A stretch of 64,000 nucleotides of DNA, taken from contig NZ_CP078067.1 in assembly GCF_019195395.1 (NCBI RefSeq), positions 558,001 to 622,000 on the forward strand. The letters run 5' to 3'. The notes below the pieces were generated by a model that was given only the letters and a program-made list of their open reading frames with translations, had not been told where the DNA came from and did not search any database. This DNA comes from Kaistella faecalis (GTDB lineage: Bacteria > Bacteroidota > Bacteroidia > Flavobacteriales > Weeksellaceae). A program made the translations under genes and the position numbers. Positions 1-8,642 of this stretch are shown piece by piece (the first letter of the stretch is position 1; each line of letters starts with the position of its first letter).

Positions 1-3000
1 ATTTATAGTGCGATGCCGCCGAGTTTTGAAAATCATGGTCAACGAATCCGACTTGTAGATCAGGTTATTGAAACTAAATTTGGAAACTGTATTGACATTA
101 CCCTTCTGTTCGCAGCATGTCTTGAAGCAAGCGATCTAAACCCCATCGTCATTATTACAAAAGGGCACGCTTTTGTAGGAGTCTGGCTTGAAGATAAGCG
201 TTTCGAGTCGATGATCAATTTTGATCAGGCAGCGATCGCCAAGAGAATTGCGCAAGGAATCAGGGAGATTATAATAATTGAAACTACCACTCTCTGTAAA
301 GGAAGCAACATACCGTTCAGCAAAGCGATCGCAGAAGCTGAAGTGCAATTACTGAACGAGGCGGATTTTGTTCTTTCCCTCGATATTAAAAATACAAGAT
401 CTAATGGCGTGGTGCCTTTATCAATATCACCGATTAATTCGGGATTAAAGAATAATATTCCATCTGTGGGCGGTATGGCCGACATTGTTTTAGATGACGA
501 ATACGATCTTGGTGAAACCTACGACAATCTTGAACTTACCGATTTCACCAATCTTACCAAACAGAAAATATGGGAGAGGAAACTGCTGGATTTATCATTG
601 CGGAATAATCTGCTCAATTTACGTTTTACCAAGAGCATGCTTCAGATTGTTGATCTAAAAATTAACCTGCTTGAGGATACTTTCGCCGAAGGCAAGGCAT
701 ACACCATACAGCCGGATAATAATCAGCCGGTTACGCGAAAATATAACAACTATCTGCCACCTATACACAGTTCCTCTGATTTATTTAAACTTGCAAACGA
801 TGAGTTCAAATATAATCGCCTGCTTACGACCTACCATAATGATGATTTAGACGCTATTTTAACGAACCTTTTCCGTACCTCCAAACTTGCCGAAGAAGAA
901 AACGGAAAAAGTACTTTATATCTGGGTCTCGGTCTACTGAAGTGGTTTGAACCCAGAAATAGAAACGTCCCGCGTTTTGCGCCCATCTTGCTTATTCCTG
1001 TGGAACTGTTCAGAAAATCAGTCACTTCGAAATATACTTTGAGAAGCCGCGAAGAAGAAACCATGATTAACATCACGTTAATCGAGTATTTGAAGCAGGA
1101 ATACAATCTGAATCTGCATGCGTTGCAAACGCTGCCAATGGACGATTTAGGTGTAGATGTCCCTAGGGTTCTAGCTATGATCCGCAGCGCAGTGCTTAAT
1201 TTGGAAGGTTGGGACGTATTGGAGCAGATTGTTTTAGGTACTTTTTCATTTAATAAACTCATCTTATGGCAGGATATTTCCAAATATGCTGAGGAAATTC
1301 AAAAAAGCCCTATCGTAAAAAGTCTGATTGACGGTAAGTTATCCAATACTTTGGAAAGTGTAGAGGCGGACTATCTTGAGTTGGAAAATCTGGCTTCGGC
1401 GGCATTAACTTTGCCCATTCCAGCGGACAATTCCCAGTTAAATGCGGTACTGAATGCCAATCAGAACAAAACATTCATTCTTCATGGTCCGCCGGGAACG
1501 GGAAAATCACAGACCATTACCAATATTATTGCAGACGCACTAGCCAACAATAAAAAAGTATTGTTTGTGGCAGCAAAAAAAGCGGCATTAGATGTCGTAC
1601 ACAAGCGATTGGAAAATATTGGACTGGCACCTTTCTGCTTAGAATTGCACTCTAATAAATCTAAGAAGTCAGATGTATTAAAACAGTTCGAAGAGGTCCT
1701 AGCGGTACCTAAGTATCAGCTGAACAAAAATTTTTTACAGGAAGCGACACGGCTAGACGAACGTAAAAATGAAATAAACAAATACGTCACTCAGTTACAT
1801 CATAAAAATTCAATAGGTTGGAGCTTATATGATTCCATTTCGTTTTTGGAAAGTAATACAGTTTCCTACTTTGACGGAGAAAAAGTACATATTGATTTTA
1901 AAAATCTAACAATTTCAAAATGGAATACCTGGAACGATTGGATTGTGCCCTTCAGTTCTATTGGTGTGAAAACCGGTGCGCCCTCTACTCATCCGTTACG
2001 TCTAGTGAAAATAGACAGCCATCAGTTCGACCATCAGAATAATCTTTCGAAAGCGATTGAGAACTACCGCTCGACTTATGAGAAAGCCCAGGATTTATTT
2101 AATAAGTATCAAATTGACAGTAATCAGTACAAGGCCTTTTCATCGGTTTTTAGCTTTATTAAAGAAAACCAAATTCATCCAGCGCTTTTTGAGTTCTATT
2201 TCGACAAAGAAAAACAGCAGGATCTGAACCAATGGGTTGAATTTAATGCTAAAATGCAAAGTCTGGAATCTGCCATTACAGTAAAATTCAGCGAGAATAT
2301 TCTGGGAATGGATGTCGCTCCCTTACGAATAACCTGGAACCAATACAGACATGCGTGGTTTTTGCCAAAATGGATCAATCAGCGAAAAGTAAAGAAGCAG
2401 TTGCAGGGTTATGCCAATTCAAAAATAGAATCCGAAGAAATTATTGATCAACTATTTAGCCGGCTGGAAGAGTATCAGACTGTAAAGGGTAAGCTTTCTG
2501 AAAATAAGTTTAATGTTTACAGCAGTTTGCGCGCACATTATTTCCTGAATGATAATCTGGACACTAAACATCTCCAAACGTCTCTGCGCCACGTGGAACA
2601 ACTGGATATAAGTCTTAAACAGTCTTTGGTTGAAAGCCCGGAGGAATGGATGAAAGGGAACTTTATAAATCTGAATATAACACAGGAAATTGAGCAGATC
2701 ACAGCGGACGCAAACCTGCTGGAAAATACGGAAGAGCATCTTAAAAATTATCTGTCAGAAATTCCGAATCTGGAGAAGCTTTCGGACATAAAAGTCAATC
2801 TTCATCAGTTGGAAAACTGGATTAATTACAATATTTACAGCACGAAAGCACAGGAAATAGATCTTAAATGGTTTGTTGATTTGTTAGAGGAAGGAAAAGT
2901 AAATCCTAATAATATCCAGTTTGATTTTAATAAAATACTGCACTTCAATCATTTCATCCAAACTACTTACAACTCTGAAGTTTTAACAGGTTTTGATATC

Positions 3001-5139
3001 AATATTTACGAATCGTTAATTCAGCAGTATAAAAAGCTCCACAAAGAGTTCGTAGATATTTCCAAAAATAAGTTAATTGTAAAATTAAGTTCAAATATTC
3101 CAAATTTCAGTCAGGATGCTGCTCAAAGCTCGGAAATTGGATTTTTACAGAAAGCAATTAGGAGCAGAGGTAGAGGTGTTTCTATCAGGAGGCTTTTTGA
3201 TCAGATTCCAGCTTTAATTCCACGACTAAAACCGTGCATGCTCATGAGTCCGATTTCAGTCGCGCAATATTTTGACGTGGACAGCGAGCATTTTGATCTG
3301 GTCATCTTTGATGAAGCGTCTCAATTGCCAACATCAGAAGCAATAAGTGCTTTAGCAAGAGCAAAGCAGGCGATAATTGTCGGAGATCCAAAACAGATGC
3401 CCCCAACCAGTTTCTTTTCTTCTTCGAAGGTGGATGAAGATAATTTAGAAATGGAGGACTTGGAAAGTATTTTAGAGGATTGTCTGGCTTTATCGATCCC
3501 GTCTAATTATTTGCTAAGACATTATCGCAGCAAGCACGAGAGTTTAATATCCTTCAGTAATAAAAACTTTTATGACAGTAAGTTGTTAACGTTCCCTTCT
3601 CCTGATGATTTAAATCAGAAGGTGACGTTTGAATTTGTAGAAGGATTTTATGACAAGGGGAAAACAAGAACAAACAAGAATGAAGCTTTTGCAATTATTA
3701 ATTATATTAAAAAACACTTGTCCTTAGGTATCAGAAAGTCGCTAGGTGTTGTAACTTTTAGTCAGACCCAACAGACTTTAATTGAAGATTTATTGCAGAA
3801 ATTGTTTCAGGAGAATCCGCAGTTGGAAGAGTTCGCGATGAATACAGAAGAGCCCATTTTTATTAAAAATCTTGAAAATGTGCAGGGCGATGAACGGGAT
3901 TTCATTCTGTTTTCAATTGGATATGGTCCTGACGAGGAAAATAAAATATCGATGAACTTTGGTCCATTGAATCGGGACGGAGGATGGAGAAGATTAAATG
4001 TGGCGGTTACAAGAGCGCGGTATGAAATGAAAGTGTTTTCTTCGCTGAAGAGTGACCAGATAGACCTGAACCGGACAAAATCTGAAGGGGTGAAAGGTCT
4101 AAAAGACTTTCTACATTTTGCAGAAAAAGGCAACTTTTCCCTGCGTTTGCCTGCGGAAAATACAGATAAAATTTCTCTCACTGAATCTATTGCAAAACAT
4201 CTGGAAAGCAAAGGTCTGAAAGTGAGCAGAAATATCGGTACCTCAGATTATAAAGTAGATTTGGGGATTGTACATCCCGAGAATGAAAATGAGTATGTGC
4301 TGGGGATATTGGTCGATAGTGAAAACTACTATAATATACATACCACAAACGACCGGGAACTATTGGCACCCAATGTATTAGCAGGCCTAGATTGGAATTT
4401 ATATCGAATTTGGACGTTGGATTGGCTGAAAAATAAAGATAAGATCATTGCGCAGGTAGAGGAAAAAGTGGAGCATTATAAAAATTTGCCTAAAGAGGAA
4501 AAAACAGTTGAACCAGTTTTACCAACGGACGCACTTAGATCGCAAAATCCTTTACTCGAAATCGAAAGCATCGGTTTCAATAAAGCTATGATTCCTTACG
4601 AAAGTGCGGTTATAGAATTTGCAGCATCCGCGAATTCAGAGAGCATATACTTTTTGGAGAACCGAACTTTACTTATTGATCAATTCACCAAAATAATTTC
4701 AGTCGAAGCTCCGATCAGCAAAAATTACTTATTCAGAAAAGTTCTTAAATTATGGAATACTGCAAGAGCTGGTACTAAACTCAATGGGTATCTCACACAA
4801 ATAGTTGAGAGCATACCGGCAGTTTCGAAAAATGAAACACACCAGGTTTTCTATTGGAATGAAATGGTCAACCCGGAAAATCTTCATCAGTACCGAGATA
4901 ACTCTGTTGAAAAAAGATCAATAGAAGACATTTCTCAGGAAGAAATCATGTTGGTGGTCATGGAAATTCTGGAAATGAATTTAAGTTTAGGTAAGGAGGA
5001 CCTGGTAAGAATTACGTCAAAAACATTGGGTTTTATGAAGGTTGGAAATCAAATTGCCCAAATTATAAGTGCTGCGATTAATATATTACTTGAGACGGGG
5101 AATGTAAATATAAAAGATGGCCGTGTAAATGTAGTTTAA
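1..5139 (+). CDS. DUF4011/SF1 helicase/Vsr-like nuclease large protein (5' truncated)
   Basis: The frame is open to the window edge, so the N-terminus is missing; 1708 residues follow the first Met (position 13), used for numbering here. Residues ~10-65 look like a transglutaminase-type Cys-His region (C26 in GNCIDIT, H52 in GHAFVGVW). A DUF4011-like segment follows (~185-400). The helicase core has Walker A GPPGTGKS (~492-499), a long coiled insert, Walker B VIFDEASQLP (~1097), GDPKQMPPT (~1123) and AVTRAR (~1331), as in SF1/UPF1-like enzymes. Residues ~1385-1475 resemble the Vsr-like MTES_1575 endonuclease fold (VDLGIV then LVDSENY and YRIWTLDW). The C-terminus resembles DUF3320. This domain order is known from phage-defence candidates (DUF4011-helicase-Vsr). 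Defence is inferred. A terminator follows. Confidence 0.85.
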   Translation: MYSAMPPSFENHGQRIRLVDQVIETKFGNCIDITLLFAACLEASDLNPIVIITKGHAFVGVWLEDKRFESMINFDQAAIAKRIAQGIREIIIIETTTLCKGSNIPFSKAIAEAEVQLLNEADFVLSLDIKNTRSNGVVPLSISPINSGLKNNIPSVGGMADIVLDDEYDLGETYDNLELTDFTNLTKQKIWERKLLDLSLRNNLLNLRFTKSMLQIVDLKINLLEDTFAEGKAYTIQPDNNQPVTRKYNNYLPPIHSSSDLFKLANDEFKYNRLLTTYHNDDLDAILTNLFRTSKLAEEENGKSTLYLGLGLLKWFEPRNRNVPRFAPILLIPVELFRKSVTSKYTLRSREEETMINITLIEYLKQEYNLNLHALQTLPMDDLGVDVPRVLAMIRSAVLNLEGWDVLEQIVLGTFSFNKLILWQDISKYAEEIQKSPIVKSLIDGKLSNTLESVEADYLELENLASAALTLPIPADNSQLNAVLNANQNKTFILHGPPGTGKSQTITNIIADALANNKKVLFVAAKKAALDVVHKRLENIGLAPFCLELHSNKSKKSDVLKQFEEVLAVPKYQLNKNFLQEATRLDERKNEINKYVTQLHHKNSIGWSLYDSISFLESNTVSYFDGEKVHIDFKNLTISKWNTWNDWIVPFSSIGVKTGAPSTHPLRLVKIDSHQFDHQNNLSKAIENYRSTYEKAQDLFNKYQIDSNQYKAFSSVFSFIKENQIHPALFEFYFDKEKQQDLNQWVEFNAKMQSLESAITVKFSENILGMDVAPLRITWNQYRHAWFLPKWINQRKVKKQLQGYANSKIESEEIIDQLFSRLEEYQTVKGKLSENKFNVYSSLRAHYFLNDNLDTKHLQTSLRHVEQLDISLKQSLVESPEEWMKGNFINLNITQEIEQITADANLLENTEEHLKNYLSEIPNLEKLSDIKVNLHQLENWINYNIYSTKAQEIDLKWFVDLLEEGKVNPNNIQFDFNKILHFNHFIQTTYNSEVLTGFDINIYESLIQQYKKLHKEFVDISKNKLIVKLSSNIPNFSQDAAQSSEIGFLQKAIRSRGRGVSIRRLFDQIPALIPRLKPCMLMSPISVAQYFDVDSEHFDLVIFDEASQLPTSEAISALARAKQAIIVGDPKQMPPTSFFSSSKVDEDNLEMEDLESILEDCLALSIPSNYLLRHYRSKHESLISFSNKNFYDSKLLTFPSPDDLNQKVTFEFVEGFYDKGKTRTNKNEAFAIINYIKKHLSLGIRKSLGVVTFSQTQQTLIEDLLQKLFQENPQLEEFAMNTEEPIFIKNLENVQGDERDFILFSIGYGPDEENKISMNFGPLNRDGGWRRLNVAVTRARYEMKVFSSLKSDQIDLNRTKSEGVKGLKDFLHFAEKGNFSLRLPAENTDKISLTESIAKHLESKGLKVSRNIGTSDYKVDLGIVHPENENEYVLGILVDSENYYNIHTTNDRELLAPNVLAGLDWNLYRIWTLDWLKNKDKIIAQVEEKVEHYKNLPKEEKTVEPVLPTDALRSQNPLLEIESIGFNKAMIPYESAVIEFAASANSESIYFLENRTLLIDQFTKIISVEAPISKNYLFRKVLKLWNTARAGTKLNGYLTQIVESIPAVSKNETHQVFYWNEMVNPENLHQYRDNSVEKRSIEDISQEEIMLVVMEILEMNLSLGKEDLVRITSKTLGFMKVGNQIAQIISAAINILLETGNVNIKDGRVNVV

Positions 5140-5242
5140 TTTTAAACTATAATTTTGGGTTGAATTACCCAAACAAACCCAGGGAAATCTTTCTTTTATC
5201 GGACTTGCATATTTTGAATTGAGTATTAAAATCAAAAAATTA

Positions 5243-5270
5243 GAAATCCCGAGAGCGTTCTCGGGATTTC
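5243..5270. terminator. Bidirectional hairpin terminator between convergent genes
   Basis: A perfect 12-bp stem (5243-5254 with 5259-5270) closes a 4-nt GCGT loop. It lies between the helicase gene on the plus strand and the XRE regulator on the minus strand. A/T-rich flanks on both sides allow it to serve both transcripts. Confidence 0.85.
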
Positions 5271-5285
5271 TATTTATATAATATT

Positions 5286-5693
5286 TTATTTATCTTGAAT
5301 CAATTTCTCCATCAATTTAATCTGCTCATCCTTTGATTTTATTAATTGAGCATTCAAACGCTTAATCTCTTCAAGAGCCTCAATCCACTTTTCTATTGGA
5401 TTAACATTGAAAGTAGGATAGTAATTATATCCGTTCGACTGGTCATTAAACGTATTCGATATAATATTCACCGCCTGTTCCTCATCAAAATTCTGAAAAG
5501 CTTCTACGGGGATTTTCAGTACTTCAGAAATCTTTTTCAACAGAGGATCTTCAATGACATCCTTTTGCTCCAGCAGCGAGATTTTCTTTTGATTCCAGTC
5601 CTCACCGAGGTCAAAGGCTAATGCCTCCTGCTTGATGCCCAGCATTTCTCTGAAGCGTTTCACGTTGCGTCCCTGATGTATTTTCTGTTCCAT
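5286..5693 (-). CDS. XRE-family transcriptional regulator with C-terminal coiled coil
   Basis: 135 aa. Residues ~8-65 form an XRE/Cro-type helix-turn-helix (NVKRFREMLGIKQEALAFDL, then KKISLLEQKD and LLKKISEVLKIPVEAF). The C-terminal ~35 residues are a heptad-like, Lys/Glu-rich helix that probably mediates oligomerisation. The gene is convergent with the upstream helicase and separated from it by a shared terminator. Small XRE proteins of this layout are common in Bacteroidota, often near accessory loci; the target is unknown. A TATCTTTA box upstream of the ATG is a plausible -7 element. Confidence 0.85.
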   Translation of the reverse strand: MEQKIHQGRNVKRFREMLGIKQEALAFDLGEDWNQKKISLLEQKDVIEDPLLKKISEVLKIPVEAFQNFDEEQAVNIISNTFNDQSNGYNYYPTFNVNPIEKWIEALEEIKRLNAQLIKSKDEQIKLMEKLIQDK

Positions 5694-5778
5694 GCGTATT
5701 GTTTTTCTGAGCCCTAAAGATACGGCGATCCGTTGAAAAGTAAAGTTAAAAAAATTGAGGTAAAAATCCTAATGCCGT

Positions 5779-5812
5779 GGATATATTATCCCTTTTCAGA
5801 ATAGTATAGCTC
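5779..5812 (+). promoter_or_regulatory. Upstream element, copy 1 (shared with 6394-6428)
   Basis: This 34-nt stretch, containing TATCCC, TTTTCA and ATAGCTC blocks, matches 6394-6428 at about 28 of 34 aligned positions with a single 1-nt gap. Each copy lies ~45 nt upstream of the start codon of an accessory gene. That position suits an activator or -33 region site. Joint regulation of the two transcription units is inferred. Confidence 0.5.
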
Positions 5813-5854
5813 TTCATCATTCTTCAACTTCGTACCAAATTAAAGATTAAAGTG

Positions 5855-6390
5855 ATGAAAAGAAAAAAATAGATTTTGAAGCCAGATTTTGGGCTTCGTA
5901 TTCAGGGACTTGCTCATTGAGAGTATTTGATGACTTGTTTACAAGCGGTACATTAAGTGAAACCAAAGACCGGTTATTTGAACTCATGCATTTTACAATG
6001 AGGCCACAAGTCTTTTTACAGCGTGATCCTTCACTGGTTCTGCATTTTTATGTTTCCCTCAAATCATTTTTACGTGCGGCTTATGTGCTGACGTCAGGAT
6101 CGAAAAAATGGAAATTGAGTGAACCTCCTCAATATGTTTCTCACGTCATGCAGGGTTCGTTATTCGACGACGAGTACACTGATCCGTTTTTGGTATTTAC
6201 GAGAGCCTTTAGGGATTTTTCTCTCCAGGAATTCGAGGATTTTCTTACGGAGGTTACTTATTTTTCTCTGGGTCCGTATAGCGATCATCCACAGGGGAAT
6301 GTTATTTCTCCGTTTTTACATCTTCAGAAAATGCTTGATGCGGCCCAACTCATCCGCGAACGGGGTATTGAAAAGATAAAATATCCATAA
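5855..6390 (+). CDS. Hypothetical protein; start apparently displaced by a poly-A frameshift
   Basis: The family is not recognised. The reading frame is open from 5851 to 6390, but it has no ATG near its 5' end; the first usual start is a TTG at 5917 (157 aa). Protein-like sequence (KIDFEARFWASYSGTCSL) continues upstream of that TTG. An ATG at 5855 behind an A/G-rich leader is in another frame and stops after five codons at TAG. One extra A in the A7 run at 5863-5869 would join it to the long frame. So this is a homopolymer indel, a sequencing error, or an unusual TTG start. The product is soluble-looking, aromatic-rich, with no signal peptide or membrane segment. Its upstream region resembles that of the 6473 operon. 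Confidence 0.55.
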
Positions 6391-6393
6391 TCA

Positions 6394-6428
6394 GGAATAT
6401 AATATCCCTCTTCAAACTTGAATAGCTC
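6394..6428 (+). promoter_or_regulatory. Upstream element, copy 2 (shared with 5779-5812)
   Basis: This 35-nt stretch carries the same TATCCC, TTCA and AATAGCTC blocks as copy 1. It sits ~45 nt before the ATG at 6473. AAATTTG at 6442-6448, between element and gene, is a weak -7 candidate. See the finding on shared control. Confidence 0.5.
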
Positions 6429-6472
6429 CTGTACCTTAAAGAAATTTGTGTCCTAACCTTTAAAAATACAAA

Positions 6473-7288
6473 ATGATGGAAACGAAACAGAAAATCAGCA
6501 TTCCTTTACCGCATGAGGTCATCAGAAATCAGATCTCTCAAGCCCTTCATGAATTTTCAGTGCTTCAGCTGCATGTGTTAAAGCCTGAAAACACTTCATC
6601 AATAGAAGTACTGATCCTGATGAAAGACCCTAAAGAGGCAGAAACCCTGCGCGCCAGAAAATGGATAGCCAAAGCTGCAGCTGCTCAGGTCAGTATCCAT
6701 ATTGCTTATCACCATAAAGCAGAATTTCAGTTGAAATGCGGCAATCCTTTCTATCAGTATTACGCTGATCCCTCAGCAATGGTCTGGATGAATGAGGAAG
6801 TTGGTGTACCGCTGAAAACGCACCCCACAAAGAAAGCGTTTAAGAAAAAGCTGAATGTTTTTAAGGAGAAGTTTTACCATGACCATGACCTCCTGATGAC
6901 AGAAGCCAATAAATTTCACGCCGGCCAGAGGTATGCAGCGGCCTTTCAGAATTACCTGACCTTATTTGAGCATCATGTGGAATACCTGGAAAACTTATAC
7001 ATGGGCTGTAATTTCTTTGACAGAAACCTTCACACAAGACTTACACAGCTGATCCGCTATATTCCGGAAATTCAGAAAGTTTTTGTGATGAAAAATGAAC
7101 ATACTTTTTACCTGATCAGCAAAATGGAGGAATCAGTAAGTGAAGCGGAAGGCGGTGGCGAATCTGATATTTATTCAGAGCTTTCTAGTGCGGTAAAATC
7201 AGCAGAAGCACAGCTGTATAAGATGGTTGCTGATAAATTCTCGCAATTCACCCATGTGATTCGCTTCAAAAAAAGTCACCACAAATAA
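6473..7288 (+). CDS. Unknown protein, possible degenerate nucleotidyltransferase + HEPN-like helical domain (A)
   Basis: 271 aa. Residues ~10-100 read like an alpha/beta domain (LQLHVLK then SIEVLILMKD) in the layout of MNT-type nucleotidyltransferases, but the GS and DxD catalytic motifs are absent. Residues ~130-265 are all-helical, with an amphipathic stretch (AAFQNYLTLFEHHVEYLENL) recalling HEPN/TPR-like bundles. No signal peptide or membrane segment is present. The start (ATG 6473, or 6476) follows a leader ending TTTAAAAATACAAA. The stop codon overlaps the ATG of the next gene by one base (TAATG), so the two are translationally coupled and probably interact. The domain assignment is tentative and made by eye. 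Confidence 0.6.
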   Translation: MMETKQKISIPLPHEVIRNQISQALHEFSVLQLHVLKPENTSSIEVLILMKDPKEAETLRARKWIAKAAAAQVSIHIAYHHKAEFQLKCGNPFYQYYADPSAMVWMNEEVGVPLKTHPTKKAFKKKLNVFKEKFYHDHDLLMTEANKFHAGQRYAAAFQNYLTLFEHHVEYLENLYMGCNFFDRNLHTRLTQLIRYIPEIQKVFVMKNEHTFYLISKMEESVSEAEGGGESDIYSELSSAVKSAEAQLYKMVADKFSQFTHVIRFKKSHHK

Positions 7289-8109
7289 TGAACTGTTATG
7301 CGAAAGATACCGAAGTTAAAGATCATCATTTTGAGAATGTATTAAAAACCATTATCACAAAACTTGCACCGGAAGAAATTTACTTATTTCAAACAAAAGA
7401 AATATGTTCTCCAAACCCTGAAGAAAAGCAATGCATCTATTATCTGCTGGTCATTGGTGACGGAATTGGAAACAGTGCCATTGAGGATATTCAGCACTCA
7501 GTATCGGACACGTCGAATGGCAGGACAAATGTTGTGATATTGGGTCACAGCAGAATATACCTTCAGAATCATCTGAGTAAACATCAACAGCTGATGAAGC
7601 GGATCATCACCGATGAAAATAAAGTGTATCAGTCCAATGATTTCCACCCAGCCATTCATTGGCAGGATTCTGTATGGGCCAGTGATTGGGAATTTAACAT
7701 GCAGTATCGTACCGTGAAAGACTTTGTAGAACAGTACTTTAATCTTCGGGATCACCTGCAGCATGATAATCATTGCGGACTTGTACAGTTGTTTTCAAAC
7801 AGCATCATGCGCCTGTTACGCATTTACATTAATGCTGCGTTTCCCTATTATATGCCACACTACTTAAACGCATACAGTATATGGAAACTTTGTGTTTACG
7901 CAGATCCGTCTCTGGAAAAAACTGAATTTTTATTTGAAAAACTTTCCACTGATTTTTATAAATTAATAGATCACTATATTAAATATTCAGACAGCAGGGG
8001 AAGGTCATCAGCGGAAGAATTAATTATTATGGATGAAATCCTGAACGTTCTGACCAAAAAATTAGATCATCTGATTAAAGAGAAAAATCTTATTCTTCAA
8101 GCCGACTAA
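7288..8109 (+). CDS. Unknown protein, possible degenerate nucleotidyltransferase + HEPN-like helical domain (B)
   Basis: 273 aa, nearly the same length as the upstream gene and with the same apparent layout. An N-terminal alpha/beta half (EEIYLFQTK, then CIYYLLVIGDG) lacks nucleotidyltransferase catalytic residues. The helical C-terminal half contains MRLLRIYINAAFPYYMPHYL, which resembles the long-helix region of HEPN proteins. No clear RxxxxH catalytic signature was seen. The ATG overlaps the previous stop codon. The two proteins may be divergent paralogues forming a heteromer; this is inferred from layout, not from a clear alignment. A terminator hairpin follows directly. Confidence 0.6.
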   Translation: MNCYAKDTEVKDHHFENVLKTIITKLAPEEIYLFQTKEICSPNPEEKQCIYYLLVIGDGIGNSAIEDIQHSVSDTSNGRTNVVILGHSRIYLQNHLSKHQQLMKRIITDENKVYQSNDFHPAIHWQDSVWASDWEFNMQYRTVKDFVEQYFNLRDHLQHDNHCGLVQLFSNSIMRLLRIYINAAFPYYMPHYLNAYSIWKLCVYADPSLEKTEFLFEKLSTDFYKLIDHYIKYSDSRGRSSAEELIIMDEILNVLTKKLDHLIKEKNLILQAD

Positions 8110-8122
8110 AAATACAGACAGG

Positions 8123-8150
8123 AATCCCCCAGTGCAGGATTGGGGATTTT
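8123..8150 (+). terminator. Hairpin terminator after the 6473-8109 operon
   Basis: A 7-bp stem (AATCCCC at 8123-8129 with GGGGATT at 8142-8148) closes a 12-nt loop and runs into TTTT. It lies 14 nt after the stop codon. Confidence 0.65.
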
Positions 8151-8229
8151 GTCCAAAATCACTAAAATTATTCATAATATACCTTTACGGGTTTAAATCT
8201 TTACTATTTAACCTATTTATACCCAATGA

Positions 8230-8437
8230 GGAGTTTTATAAACACTTTTTCAAATGGAATTGATTAAGAAGCGGTTGATCATTTTTTATCAATCTGTATA
8301 GTTATTTTATTGCCTTGCAACTGAGTTACAGCAGCATCTCGCATTTATCGGCGCAGTTTAAAAAAATAACGGGTTTAACGCCTTCTTTCTATAAAAAACT
8401 GGGACAAAAAAGGAAAGCAAATCTTGAAGATATTTAG
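8230..8437 (+). pseudogene. Remnant of an AraC-family regulator (C-terminal HTH only)
   Basis: The gap 8110-8642 has no intact gene, but the frame 8279-8437 encodes QLSYSSISHLSAQFKKITG followed by LTPSFYKKL and ends at TAG. This is the second helix-turn-helix and tail of an AraC/XylS regulator. Just upstream, in a different frame, MELIKKRLI (from ~8253) looks like the preceding helix. The piece is therefore at least twice disrupted and lacks the rest of the protein. It may once have regulated the neighbouring loci. No start codon or promoter remains. Confidence 0.6.
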
Positions 8438-8593
8438 AGGAAAAAACTTTTAATCATGTTCCCGAAATTCATTAAAGTGTGAAATTTATAAATTTATATT
8501 TTTTATATGCAAAAATTATTAAAAATGTTGTAATAAATAATTATTAGTGAAATAAAATAAATAAACGTTGGTGTTATTTGCAATTTATTGAAT

Positions 8594-8601
8594 TACATTT
8601 G
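8594..8601 (+). promoter_or_regulatory. -7 box (TACATTTG) for the ice-binding protein gene
   Basis: TACATTTG fits the Bacteroidota -7 consensus TAnnTTTG and lies 42 nt upstream of the ATG. A TTTG at 8577-8580 is too close (13-nt spacer) to be a normal -33 box. Confidence 0.5.
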
Positions 8602-8642
8602 CCGGACTGAACTAAATAAGGATTCAGTTTAATTTCAATCAC

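Noticed and set aside
225-485. Antisense frames within the helicase gene and other large genes (for example 3807-4211, 60082-60873)
   Set aside because: They lie opposite well-supported genes and show the composition expected of antisense shadows, with no start signals of their own.
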